The notes under the pieces were generated by a model. It saw only the letters and a program-made list of their open reading frames with translations, made no database searches and was not told the DNA's origin. From contig NZ_JACHOU010000002.1 of NCBI RefSeq assembly GCF_014206975.1, forward strand, positions 640,644 to 704,643: 64,000 nt of DNA. The letters are read 5' to 3'. This DNA is from Aminobacter aganoensis (GTDB lineage Bacteria > Pseudomonadota > Alphaproteobacteria > Rhizobiales > Rhizobiaceae). The translations under genes and the position numbers were made by a program. Shown here in pieces: positions 48,198 through 57,817 of the stretch (positions are counted from its first letter, which is position 1; each line of letters starts with the position of its first letter).

Positions 48198-49010
48198 ATG
48201 CTGATCCGTTACGGCTACGAGATCAAGTTGACCTGTCAGCAGCCGACCGCCCTGGTGTGTTTGCTGTCGGTCCACGAAGACCGTGCGGCCGACATAAGGG
48301 TGCCGGAGACGACATTCACCACTCCCGATGTGCCCATATCGACCTACCGCGATCTGTTTGGCAACCACTGCCGGAGGCTCATCGCGCCTGCCGGCGACCT
48401 GACCATGTGGGGCGATGCAACCATCTGGGACGACGGACAGTTGGACCGGGTCCTACCTAACGCACGCGAACTCGCGGTCCCGGACCTGCCGGACGATTGT
48501 CTCGTCTATCTCATGGGAAGCCGCTACTGCGAGACTGACCGGGTCAGCCAGATTGCGTGGGACCTGTTCGGCACGATCCGGCCCGGTTGGGGTCGCGTGC
48601 AGGCGATCTGCGACTTCGTCCACAATCATATACGCTTTGACTACATGCAGGCGCGATCCACACGCACGGCTTTCGAGGCCTTCAATGAACGCGTAGGCGT
48701 CTGCCGCGACTTCGCGCATCTGGCGATCACGTTTTGCCGGTGCCTCAACATCCCGGCGCGCTACGTCAACGGTCATCTCGGCGACATCGGCGTCCCAGTC
48801 GTCGATCCGATGGATTTCAGCGCCTGGATGGAGGTGTTCCTCGATGGCGAATGGCACACCTTCGATCCTCGCAACAACGTCCCTCGGATCGGCCGGATCG
48901 TCGTGTCGCGCGGCCGCGACGCGACCGACATACCGCTCGTCAACTCTTTCGGCCCGCATGTCCTGAAGGGGTTTCGGGTATGGACCTACGAAGTGCCGCA
49001 TCATCCATAG
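48198..49010 (+). CDS. Transglutaminase-like protein, second copy
   Basis: 270 residues. The nucleophile region is RVGVCRDFAHLAI and the Asp region WHTFDPRNNVPRIGR. Where other members have HAW, this one reads FSAW, so the catalytic histidine is absent at that position; I recall the same in a related subgroup. It may use another His or act as a non-catalytic protein. It is the last gene of the rightward small-protein operon. Confidence 0.82.
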   Translation: MLIRYGYEIKLTCQQPTALVCLLSVHEDRAADIRVPETTFTTPDVPISTYRDLFGNHCRRLIAPAGDLTMWGDATIWDDGQLDRVLPNARELAVPDLPDDCLVYLMGSRYCETDRVSQIAWDLFGTIRPGWGRVQAICDFVHNHIRFDYMQARSTRTAFEAFNERVGVCRDFAHLAITFCRCLNIPARYVNGHLGDIGVPVVDPMDFSAWMEVFLDGEWHTFDPRNNVPRIGRIVVSRGRDATDIPLVNSFGPHVLKGFRVWTYEVPHHP

Positions 49011-49301
49011 TCCTGACGAATTCGGGATACCCCCGACAATCCACAGGCGAAGCGGCTAGGCCAACCACCAGGTGCGGTATCACTGCAAGACAGCCGGCAC
49101 TCCGAATAGAATAGAGTAGAAATTCGAGCGGTGCCGCTGGTCGCTAAACAGTGGTGGCAGACGATGCTCAAGGTGAGGAGCACATCCGCCGGTTCCGAAG
49201 TCGGCGGTCCCTTGGTCCCATATCCTGTAGGTGAGGTCGTCTACGCGAGCACATGGCCCGCGGTGCGCTGCTGCGCGTGCTGGATCGCTGTTCTCCCGCC
49301 T

Positions 49302-49607
49302 TCACGGGAACGAACTTCGGCCTGAGCCGGCACCGGCATCAGTCCCGTGTGGGAGCGGGCCGGTATTCTCAACGAGAATATCGTTGCGGCGTGCGAAGGC
49401 GATGAGGGTCGCGCGAACTGTTTCCGGATCGACGTCGCCGGCGACGCCCGCCTTGCAGGCATTGAGGGCGAGGGTATGGGCGCCGCTGCGCTGCAGAGCA
49501 GGCCAGTCCTGAAGCAGCGCATATGCCTCCATCGCATTCTCGATCCTTGCCGGAAAGCCCATCCCGACAAGGATTGTCACTGGTTCGTCAAAGCGGCCGT
49601 GATTCAT
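49302..49607 (-). CDS. DUF982 family protein
   Basis: 101 residues. VTILVGMGFPARIENAMEAY, LLQDWP, NACKAGVAG and FARRNDILV match the rhizobial DUF982 pattern. The function is unknown. GGGGAGG precedes the start. It overlaps the end of the helix-turn-helix gene by 20 bases. Confidence 0.75.
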   Translation of the reverse strand: MNHGRFDEPVTILVGMGFPARIENAMEAYALLQDWPALQRSGAHTLALNACKAGVAGDVDPETVRATLIAFARRNDILVENTGPLPHGTDAGAGSGRSSFP

Positions 49608-49989
49608 GATTTGAACCTCCCCTGGACGGTATGAGTCGCGGACCGGGCCGTACGGCAGCGGAACCGGACGTCGCCCCGCGCGGATAGTACAATTGCGCCG
49701 TCATTCCGTTTTGCTCCTGATGCCTGTTCGCACGCGTGGCGATCTCGACAATCGGCAGCCTGATTGGCCTGACGTCTGACATGGATGCGCGCTGATTCCG
49801 GCGCGGAAGCGGAAGCGCCCCGTACGCCTTGACCAGTGCCTCGAGCCAGGCAGCCACGGCAAGAGGCGCAACTGCTCTGCCCTCAAGCCACGATGCGATC
49901 TCGTTCTCATTGTACCCAAGCTGATCGGCGAGATCCGCAGCGTCCCATCTCAGAACCCTCAGACATTCGCGCAGGCGGGCGGCAATCAT
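49588..49989 (-). CDS. Small helix-turn-helix protein
   Basis: 133 residues. The N-terminal 45 residues look like an Xre-type helix-turn-helix (LRECLRVLRWDAADLADQLG, then YNENEIASWLEG). The C-terminal half is low in structure. GGAGGGGTCGTC precedes the ATG at 49989. It overlaps the upstream small gene by ATGA and probably regulates something local. Confidence 0.6.
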   Translation of the reverse strand: MIAARLRECLRVLRWDAADLADQLGYNENEIASWLEGRAVAPLAVAAWLEALVKAYGALPLPRRNQRASMSDVRPIRLPIVEIATRANRHQEQNGMTAQLYYPRGATSGSAAVRPGPRLIPSRGGSNHESRPL

Positions 49990-50201
49990 GACGACCCCTC
50001 CTTCTTGTCTGATAGCTCCTTGGCGGCCAGGAACATGATCGTGTAGGCGGCCTTGCGACGATCCCAGCCGGCGGACTCCGCTGCTTCGAGAAGCCCGGAA
50101 AGCTGGGGAGCGAGCACCTCCTTGCACTCCGTCTCATAGGCAAAATCGGTTCTCGGATGTGTCGGCGGCGCGATCCTTGTTATGCTGCTCATCATATTCA
50201 T
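49986..50201 (-). CDS. Small helical protein downstream of groEL
   Basis: 71 residues with APQLSGLLEAAESAGWDRRK, then AAYTIMFLAAKELSD. Three in-frame ATGs occur at its start (50201, 50195, 50192). It is 67 bp downstream of groEL on the same strand and separated from it by a hairpin. A longer frame to 50618 overlaps groEL and is rejected. Confidence 0.6.
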   Translation of the reverse strand: MNMMSSITRIAPPTHPRTDFAYETECKEVLAPQLSGLLEAAESAGWDRRKAAYTIMFLAAKELSDKKEGSS

Positions 50202-50221
50202 TGCAACACCCCATAGTGACT

Positions 50222-50260
50222 GAGTGGGCCGTGCCCGCCCGCGGCTGCCACGGCCCACTC
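50222..50260 (-). terminator. Hairpin after groEL (50-52 kb operon)
   Basis: A 12 bp stem, GAGTGGGCCGTG and its complement, with a 15-base loop. No T-run follows on the minus strand, so it may be an attenuating or RNA-stabilising hairpin rather than a full terminator. Confidence 0.5.
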
Positions 50261-50268
50261 TCCGTTCG

Positions 50269-51912
<1,644 letters not shown>

Positions 51913-51961
51913 TCAAATCTAGGCAGCTTTCGTTGACTGGTTGGTTTCTTCTGGGCCCGGT

Positions 51962-52276
51962 TCACGCGGCCTTCTTGAACGCGACGCTCTGGTCGACCAC
52001 GCCCATCACATCGCTTTCCTTCATGATGAGGAGATCCTCACCGTTCAGCTTGATCTCGGTGCCGGACCATTTACCGAACAGGATGCGGTCGCCGACCTTC
52101 ACGTCGAGTTCGATGAGCTTGCCGCTCTCGTCACGCGCTCCGGGACCGACGGCGATGACCTCGCCTTCCTGCGGTTTCTCCTTCGCGGTGTCAGGGATGA
52201 TGATGCCGCCAGCCGTCTTTTCGTCGGCTTCGATACGGCGGACCAGGATACGGTCGTGCAATGGACGGAACGCCAT
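51962..52276 (-). CDS. groS: Co-chaperonin GroES (50-52 kb operon)
   Basis: 104 residues, [12 protein letters not shown] start, mobile loop [18 protein letters not shown] intact. GAAGGAGAACG precedes the start. First gene of its operon. Confidence 0.96.
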   Translation of the reverse strand: MAFRPLHDRILVRRIEADEKTAGGIIIPDTAKEKPQEGEVIAVGPGARDESGKLIELDVKVGDRILFGKWSGTEIKLNGEDLLIMKESDVMGVVDQSVAFKKAA

Positions 52277-52385
52277 TTCGTTCTCCTTCAGGACAAACAG
52301 ATTTTGATGTTCCTCCACACCGGGCCGGCAATATCGGGCCGGTGCGGGGCGCGGCGACCCTTCAGCAGGCATCGCGCGCATTTCG

Positions 52386-52414
52386 AGCTAGTTTTGCGAT
52401 TTCGCCATTTCAAG
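52386..52414 (-). promoter_or_regulatory. RpoH-like promoter of groESL (52 kb)
   Basis: On the minus strand CTTGAA (52414-52409), 17 bases, then CTAGCT (52391-52386). This resembles the alphaproteobacterial heat-shock sigma consensus. It lies 110 bases before groES. Confidence 0.5.
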
Positions 52415-52431
52415 AGGTGCCACTAAATTTT

Positions 52432-52458
52432 TTGGCACTCGATCCTGCCGAGTGCTAG
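52432..52458 (-). promoter_or_regulatory. CIRCE element of the 52 kb groESL operon
   Basis: TTGGCACTC, nine bases, GAGTGCTAG. The core GCACTC/GAGTGC is perfect. It sits upstream of the RpoH-like promoter rather than between promoter and gene, which is unusual; a second promoter closer to it may exist. Confidence 0.85.
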
Positions 52459-52618
52459 CATCATGAAAACATGCAGCTATTTGCCGGTTCGGCTCGTCCG
52501 GCGGCTTGAAATTTATCCGTGGTCAAGCAAAATCTAAGGACCGCCATGCGACATGCATGGCTTCTCGAATTGAGATCGAAATGGAGCTTTGGAACGGCAA
52601 ACCGGAAGGAGGATATCG

Positions 52619-52966
52619 ATGGGCCGAACCGATTTTTCGATGATCATCCCGTCACTGGCACCCGAAGCCGATGACCTCGCGCTCGACCGGTTGCTGTCGC
52701 CGGCGCGTCACTACAAGCATCCCGACGACGTACTGCGCGACGGAACGCTCGACCTGCACGAAAAGAGGGCGATCCTCTCATCCTGGGCTTCGGACGCCTG
52801 CGCGGTGGAATCCATGCCGGCGCTGAGGCAGCCACCCGGCGTCAAACAGCCGATCTCGTTCGATTGCATCATGGACGCACTGCGGCGTCTGGACGGCCCA
52901 GGTTCGGCGCTATCAGACCGCACCGAGGCAATGAGCCGGGCAGAACGCCAAAGACTGGATGCTTGA
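52619..52966 (+). CDS. Hypothetical protein
   Basis: 115 residues after GGAAGGAGG. It contains a helical acidic stretch HKRPDD-like near YKHPDDVLRDGTLDLHEKRA that resembles the short C-terminal motif of rhizobial stress-related proteins. Soluble. The family is not named with confidence. It precedes the usg gene by 19 bp. Confidence 0.6.
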   Translation: MGRTDFSMIIPSLAPEADDLALDRLLSPARHYKHPDDVLRDGTLDLHEKRAILSSWASDACAVESMPALRQPPGVKQPISFDCIMDALRRLDGPGSALSDRTEAMSRAERQRLDA

Positions 52967-52985
52967 GGCAGAGAAAGGATAGGGA

Positions 52986-53264
52986 ATGGCTGCAGTGGTG
53001 AGCCGGGAGTTCCGCATGCAGATGGAAGGTTACGGCCTGACGACCGCCGAGATTCGCTACCACATGCCCGACCATCCGAGCCTGCTGCAGCTCTATGTCT
53101 GGCAGGAATATGACCTGGCACCGGACTTTCCCGAACTGCGGGGATTTCTGGGCTACTGGAAGGAAACGCTGGAGGGCGCGCTGCACTCGGTGCGCGTCGC
53201 CCACCATCGCCTGATCCGGCCGTCCGAATGGAAGGCCGTGGATGGGATCATCGCGATTCACTGA
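52986..53264 (+). CDS. usg: Usg family protein
   Basis: 92 residues. GYGLTTAEIRYHMPDHPSLL, WQEYDLAPDFPEL and HSVRVAHHRLIRP are the Usg family pattern. Its function is unclear; the name comes from a gene found upstream of tryptophan or phosphoenolpyruvate genes in older work. Short and compact. Confidence 0.85.
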   Translation: MAAVVSREFRMQMEGYGLTTAEIRYHMPDHPSLLQLYVWQEYDLAPDFPELRGFLGYWKETLEGALHSVRVAHHRLIRPSEWKAVDGIIAIH

Positions 53265-53541
53265 GGGCCGCTGGCCGCCACGTATGCGCCTCGCATGATG
53301 CCGGCCCGTGCCAGGCTGGTGCGTCCGCTCGTCGCCGGCCCGGCAAAAGCCCCGCCCGGTTCGCGGCTTTGACGAAGCTTCGTCGTGCTATCTTCGCGCC
53401 ACACCATCCATCGAGTGCGTCGCGACAGGCTGACTGCGCGCTGCGCCAGTTCCTGCCTCGCGCCCATTGCGGCCATTCGTTCTGAAGGCATTCGATCGCC
53501 TCGAAGCTGGTCGCGACCTTGCGGTCGCCGATGCCGGGCAA
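53248..53541 (-). CDS. DUF982-like protein
   Basis: About 97 residues. VATSFEAIECLQNEWP, QSACRDALDGWCG, ARRSFVKAANRAGLL fit the DUF982 pattern. The reading frame stays open upstream with FSEPVILHLPGIG, but no good start codon is seen; TTG 53541 is only a placeholder. GGAGGAG lies near 53580. It overlaps usg tail-to-tail by 17 bases. It may be a decayed gene. Confidence 0.5.
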   Translation of the reverse strand: MPGIGDRKVATSFEAIECLQNEWPQWARGRNWRSAQSACRDALDGWCGAKIARRSFVKAANRAGLLPGRRRADAPAWHGPASCEAHTWRPAALSESR

Positions 53542-53675
53542 ATGCAGGATGACGGGTTCCGAAAACGTGACGTCGTTTATAACTCCTCCAGCAATTCTGA
53601 TCGTCTTTTTGAAGAATCAACCTGACGGGCGAGCGCTCCCTTTCGAAAACGACATGGTCAGCTTGCGGCCCGAGT

Positions 53676-53924
53676 TCAAGACGGCCCGGGGCCGAACGAG
53701 GTGCAAGCTTCGTCCTCGTCCGGTTCCAGCATCTCGATCAGCCTGCCCACTCGGGTTCCGGGCAGCGGGCGCCCCGCACCCATCAGCGCCTCGTCGTTGT
53801 GAAGCCAGCCCCATGCCTCCCGAAGCTCCTCGGCCGATGCTCCGGTCTCCATCAGCTCTGCGACGAGTTCGTCGTCGACCGGCCCGAGCACAGATGTGAT
53901 CTCCTCGCGCGTAATCGCCATCAT
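53676..53924 (-). CDS. Small hypothetical protein
   Basis: 82 residues. MMAITREEITSVLGPVDDEL, then GASAEELREAWGWLHNDEAL; acidic, helical. AGGAGG is well placed for ATG 53924 or 53921. Short proteins of this kind are common in rhizobia; I cannot name the family. Confidence 0.65.
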   Translation of the reverse strand: MMAITREEITSVLGPVDDELVAELMETGASAEELREAWGWLHNDEALMGAGRPLPGTRVGRLIEMLEPDEDEACTSFGPGPS

Positions 53925-54023
53925 CCAGCCTCCTAGTATTTGCGACGTATTGTGAGCAGGTGAGGTCCAGAAACGCCGCATGTCTGATCGACGTTCCGGC
54001 GACAATTTTGGTCTCATAAGGGT

Positions 54024-54052
54024 CTTGAAGCGCGAAAAAACGATTCCTAGGT
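54024..54052 (+). promoter_or_regulatory. RpoH-like promoter of the first hsp20 gene
   Basis: CTTGAA (54024-54029), 16 bases, CCTAGGT (54046-54052). It is close to the alphaproteobacterial heat-shock consensus and is correctly placed for the ROSE leader. Confidence 0.55.
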
Positions 54053-54147
54053 CAGTGACGCCGGTCGCTGAACGGGACCGGCATGGTCAGGGAGCGCCGG
54101 CTTCTTGGCGCTCCTCGTACCCATGTTGCTCAATGGAGGATATGGCT
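54053..54147 (+). promoter_or_regulatory. ROSE-type RNA thermometer
   Basis: The last part, GTTGCTCAATGGAGGATATG, is the ROSE signature in which TTGCT pairs with GGAGG to hide the ribosome site at low temperature. Upstream hairpins GGAGCGCC/GGCGCTCC and CCGGTC/GACCGG form the rest of the typical structure. Known ROSE elements control rhizobial small heat-shock genes. Confidence 0.85.
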
Positions 54148-54627
54148 ATGAGAACAGCATTCGACTTTTCCCCGCTCTATCGGTCGAGCATTGGCTTCGA
54201 CCGCGTCTTCGACCTTCTCGAGAACGCGAGCCGAGCGACAACGACCATCGACAACTGGCCCCCTTACGACATCGCCAGGACCGGCGAGGACGACTACCGC
54301 ATCACCATGGCGGTGGCCGGCTTCAGCCAGGACGAGTTGTCGATGACGCAGGAGCAGAACATGCTTCTGGTGACCGGCGAGAAGAACGGCGAAGACAAGG
54401 CCGAGTACCTGCATCGTGGCATCGCTGGCCGAGCGTTCGAACGCCGCTTCCAGTTGGCCGACCACGTAAAAGTTAATGGCGCCAGTCTGGAGAACGGCCT
54501 GCTGACGATCGATCTCAAGCGCGAGATTCCCGAAGAGATGAAGCCGCGCCGGATCGAGATCGGCAGCGCAGCGGCCACGCCGAAGGTCGCGCAGCGCAAG
54601 ATCGAGGCCGAAAAGCAGGCCGCCTGA
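54148..54627 (+). CDS. Small heat-shock protein Hsp20 (IbpA-like)
   Basis: 159 residues, class A rhizobial sHsp. It starts MRTAFDFSPLYRSSIGFDR; the alpha-crystallin domain spans about 30-130, with PPYDIARTGEDDYRITMAVA and the C-terminal-end signature LENGLLTIDLKREIPEE. Holdase for unfolding proteins. ATG 54148 is chosen because GGAGG is 8 bases away and the ROSE element ends there; ATG 54142 is too close. Confidence 0.94.
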   Translation: MRTAFDFSPLYRSSIGFDRVFDLLENASRATTTIDNWPPYDIARTGEDDYRITMAVAGFSQDELSMTQEQNMLLVTGEKNGEDKAEYLHRGIAGRAFERRFQLADHVKVNGASLENGLLTIDLKREIPEEMKPRRIEIGSAAATPKVAQRKIEAEKQAA

Positions 54628-54650
54628 GCAATCCGCGATGATGCTCCCAA

Positions 54651-54674
54651 GAGCCGGACGTTCGCGTCCGGCTC
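54651..54674 (+). terminator. Hairpin between the two hsp20 genes
   Basis: GAGCCGGACG, TTCG, CGTCCGGCTC: a 10 bp perfect stem without a T-run. Possibly a partial terminator or a processing structure. Confidence 0.5.
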
Positions 54675-54727
54675 GCGGCGGAGCTTTGCAGAAAGGCACA
54701 CCATGAAGGCATGAAAGGAGAAAAACG

Positions 54728-55246
54728 ATGAGCGTACGTGATCTGATCCCCTGGGGCGGCAACGACGGCAACCAGCTTCCGAGCGTCTTCCGCGATGACG
54801 ATCGCGACCCGTTCCTGTCGCTGCACCGCGAGGTGAACCGGCTGTTCGACGACGTCTTCCGTGGTTTCGACAGCCGCCTGCCGGCCCTCGGCAGGTTCTC
54901 CTCGTTCGACGGCGGAGGCTGGCCGAACGTGGAAGTCTCCGATGGCGAGACGGAGATCCGCGTCACGGCCGAGGTTCCCGGCCTCGAGGAAAAGGACATC
55001 GAGGTGCTGCTCGAAGACGGGGTACTGACGTTGAAGGGCGAAAAGAAGTCCGAAACCGAAGACAAGGACCGTCAGTTCTCGGAGCGCTTCTACGGTCGCT
55101 TCGAGCGCCGCATCCCGCTTGGCTACGAGGTCGAGGACGACAAGGTCAGTGCCAATTTCAAGAACGGCGTGCTGACCGTCGCCCTGCCCAAGACCGAGCG
55201 TGCGCAAGCGAAAGCCAAGCGCATCGCCATTAACGGCAAGAACTGA
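54728..55246 (+). CDS. Small heat-shock protein Hsp20, second class
   Basis: 172 residues, class C type. The N-terminus has FLSLHREVNRLFDDVFRGF; the alpha-crystallin domain has VPGLEEKDIEVLLEDGVLTL and ends FKNGVLTVALPKTE. GAAAGGAGAAAAACG precedes the start. It shares the region with the first hsp20 but lacks a ROSE element of its own. Confidence 0.94.
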   Translation: MSVRDLIPWGGNDGNQLPSVFRDDDRDPFLSLHREVNRLFDDVFRGFDSRLPALGRFSSFDGGGWPNVEVSDGETEIRVTAEVPGLEEKDIEVLLEDGVLTLKGEKKSETEDKDRQFSERFYGRFERRIPLGYEVEDDKVSANFKNGVLTVALPKTERAQAKAKRIAINGKN

Positions 55247-55287
55247 TGTGCTCAAACCAGCCGGAAGCAACCAGCCTCCGGCCCGGG

Positions 55288-55313
55288 CTCGCGGCTCGTC
55301 TTCGAGCCGCGAG
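55288..55313 (+). terminator. Hairpin after the second hsp20 gene
   Basis: CTCGCGGCTCG, TCTT, CGAGCCGCGAG: an 11 bp perfect stem 42 bases past the stop. No T-run; a likely transcript end. Confidence 0.55.
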
Positions 55314-55425
55314 GAGCGCCATAGGCTGTGCGGCGGCTGCAGACAGCTGACCGGCGTTGGGAGCTTGCCGTGGAGCTGCCCGTACGCCAGCGCAAGAGCC
55401 AAGCAGGGCGGACAATCGGCTCATG

Positions 55426-55776
55426 CCATCATCAACGAGACAGATTAGCTATTGATTTCAAATAACTTTTTCAATCATCAAAATCGAAAACACCGTCGCT
55501 TTTTACCGTCAAATTCTAACTATGGCCTTTCATTGAGGAATCTCGGGGCGCCAGGCCCGGCATTCATGTCGTGTCCTGCATCATCTATCGGCAGCCACAA
55601 CGTCCTGACAAGTCACTGATTTTTCTACACCACCAAATTCGATCGTCTGGTGAAGCTCGCCTTCGGCACATCATCAACAAGGTGGCTGAGCCAAGGCGGC
55701 CGACTCGTAACCAATTGATACAACGTAAAAAAATCTTGCCGTGGAAAGCCGCTCCAACCGAAGAAAAATGACGGTA
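55426..55776 (+). repeat. Long noncoding repeat, right copy
   Basis: 351 bp related to 24937-25284 over its length and in the same orientation. The 8 bp inverted ends TACCGTCA (55504-55511) and TGACGGTA (55769-55776) are conserved, with an inner length of 273 bp versus 271. No shared reading frame. Confidence 0.75.
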
Positions 55777-56028
55777 TAGCATCCTCGCCGCTGAGACACT
55801 TCAACCCTTCCGGATTTTGGCCGTCGGCAACACTTGGGGTTCTCGTTGGAGCTCGTCCGGCGCTCCGCTCCTTGCGGCCCGTCCGGCCCAGAGCATCAGA
55901 GCAAGCCGAGCTTTACGTCCACGGCCCGCCGGCCGGCCAACGGCGCTCGAAACTCTCGCCTGCGACCAACGCCTCTGGAGCGGCGGAAGAACGAACTCGC
56001 CAATTGCGACGATCGTGGCCGGGAGGTT

Positions 56029-56148
56029 CTATGGCTGCAAGAGCAGCACTTCTTTCCCACGAATGCCGACCATTGCCGCACCTTCCCGAGCGACATTGCG
56101 GAGCCGTGTAAGGACGGACGCGGGAAGGTTGGCCGGCCTATCCTTCAT
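56029..56148 (-). pseudogene. Truncated AbiEii-type toxin start
   Basis: The 39-residue frame begins MKDRPANLPASVLTRLRNVA, like the start of AbiEii nucleotidyltransferase toxins, and stops soon after. It overlaps the antitoxin end by 11 bases, as in intact pairs. The rest of the toxin gene is missing. Confidence 0.5.
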
Positions 56149-56789
56149 CGGCACCCACGCTTTCGAAATAGGGACACACGACGCTCCAGATGCGCAACGC
56201 CTGAGCATATCGGACAATGTCGTCGGGCTTGGCTTTCCTGGATCGCCAGCCCGTGCGTAGCGCCTCCATTGCAACGTCGAGGCCGACGGTGTTGCGGATG
56301 CGGAAGCAGTCGACGATCGACTTGGCCAGATCGAAGATCCGGACAGGCACCGCATCGATGGTGTAAGTTTCCACCCCAAGGGTGAGTGCCTTGTCGCCGA
56401 AGCGGGCGACACGTATCGGCGGGTAGTCGATCGAGGGCTTGCGATCTTTCGAGCCGATTGCGATCCAGACGCTCCGCGGCAGTTGCAGCGTGATCTCATG
56501 AAACTGCAGCGCCGATACAAGGCAGATCACGCACTTGGAACACGCGTCGCGACCTCGGCTAGGGAACACGCGTCGCGACCTCGGCCAGGGAATGCGCGAC
56601 ATCGACCTCGGCACCTGCGCGTTCGTAGAGCCCGCGCGAGGGGCGCTCGAGGACGCGCTCGTCGACTAGGCGCGCAAGCGTTACCGGATTGATGCCTCGG
56701 CGTTTCAGGTCCGACAGGCGCATGATAGCGTGGCGCTCGATCAGTTTCACGGCAAGGTCGCGCTGCGAAGTTTCGGCGGATTTGGTCAT
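56138..56789 (-). pseudogene. AbiEi-type antitoxin gene broken by a 26 bp tandem duplication
   Basis: The N-terminal part (MTKSAETSQRDLAVKLIERH, winged-helix type, up to SLAEVATRVP) and the C-terminal part (ICLVSALQFHEITLQLPRSV onwards, to VCPYFESVGADEG) lie in different frames. Removing one copy of the 26 bp duplication at 56537-56588 joins them in one frame. The gene encodes a type IV toxin-antitoxin transcriptional regulator when intact. Confidence 0.75.
56537..56588. repeat. 26 bp tandem duplication in the antitoxin gene
   Basis: Two adjacent 26 bp units begin GGAACACGCGTCGCGACCTC. They differ at one base (T versus C at the fourth base from the end). 26 is not a multiple of three, so it shifts the frame. 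Confidence 0.9.
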
Positions 56790-57082
56790 GTATCAAACCG
56801 TCGGTAATTGCATGTAACTTCCAACATTTTTTGCATCAGATCATAGCGGCCGGAAAGCCGCCCTTCCTCCCGTTCTGTCAGTGGCAGCCCTTCGGCTCGG
56901 CTTGATCACCGAGCGGATCATGCAATTCATCAACTTCAGGGTGTCAATCGGCGCGCAAAGTTGACCCTGGATCGGCGTTCAATATTGACCCCCCTCGTAG
57001 TGCGCGACGGTGAGCGCCCGACCGGGTGGAGCTAGTCTGGGTTGCGCAGCCCGGTCGGGCGCGTTGGTGAGGCTTTTCGGCT

Positions 57083-57817
57083 TTAGCTTTGAGAGCGGTT
57101 CTTGAAGCGCCAGGATTCGTTGCCGGTCTCGATGATCTCGCAGTGATGGGTGAGCCGATCGAGCAGCGCGGTGGTCATCTTGGCGTCGCCGAAGACGGCG
57201 GGCCATTCCCCGAAGGCGAGGTTGGTGGTCACGATGATCGAGGTCCGCTCGTAGAGCCGGCTGATCAGGTGGAAGAGGAGCTGGCCGCCAGCCTGGGCGA
57301 AGGGGAGATAGCCCAGTTCGTCGAGCACGACGAAGTCGAGCCGGGTCAGGTAGTCGGCGATGCGTCCCTGCTTGCCGGAGCGGTGCTCGGTCTCCAGCCG
57401 GTTGACCAGATCGACGACGTTGAAGAAGCGGCCACGGGTTCCACTGCGGATGAGCGCGCGGGCGATCGCGATGGCCAGGTGCGACTTGCCCGTGCCGGTC
57501 CCGCCGATGAGGACGGCGTTGCGCTGGTCGGCGACGAAGGCGCCGGTGGCAAGGTCGCGCACGAGCGTCTCGTTAACGGGCGTGTCGGCGAAGTCGAAGT
57601 CGTCGATGTCCTTGGCCAGCGGCAGTTTGGCGACGGTGAGCTGGTATTTGATGGAGCGCGCCTGCTTCTCGGCGATCTCGGCCGACAGCAGGTCGCCGAC
57701 GACTCTCGGCGGCTCGTGCTGACGCTTGATCGCGGTGGTCATGATCTCGTCGTAGGCACTGCGCATGCCATAGAGCTTCAGCGTCCCCATCAGATCCAGA
57801 ACCTGGGTGCGTTCCAT
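57083..57817 (-). CDS. istB: IS21-family helper ATPase IstB
   Basis: 244 residues, AAA+ protein. Walker [12 protein letters not shown], Walker [13 protein letters not shown]. It selects the target and stimulates the transposase. The start overlaps the istA stop (TGATG). Confidence 0.96.
   Translation of the reverse strand: MERTQVLDLMGTLKLYGMRSAYDEIMTTAIKRQHEPPRVVGDLLSAEIAEKQARSIKYQLTVAKLPLAKDIDDFDFADTPVNETLVRDLATGAFVADQRNAVLIGGTGTGKSHLAIAIARALIRSGTRGRFFNVVDLVNRLETEHRSGKQGRIADYLTRLDFVVLDELGYLPFAQAGGQLLFHLISRLYERTSIIVTTNLAFGEWPAVFGDAKMTTALLDRLTHHCEIIETGNESWRFKNRSQS

Noticed and set aside
52417..52438. GTGCCA/TGGCAC dyad overlapping the CIRCE region as a second operator
   Set aside because: It uses one arm of the CIRCE itself and has no known counterpart; treated as coincidental.
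54024..55246. Gas-vesicle-type gene cluster because of Hsp20 genes near coiled-coil and propeller proteins
   Set aside because: No GvpA, GvpF/L or GvpK relative is present, and the Hsp20 genes are of the ordinary rhizobial heat-shock type.
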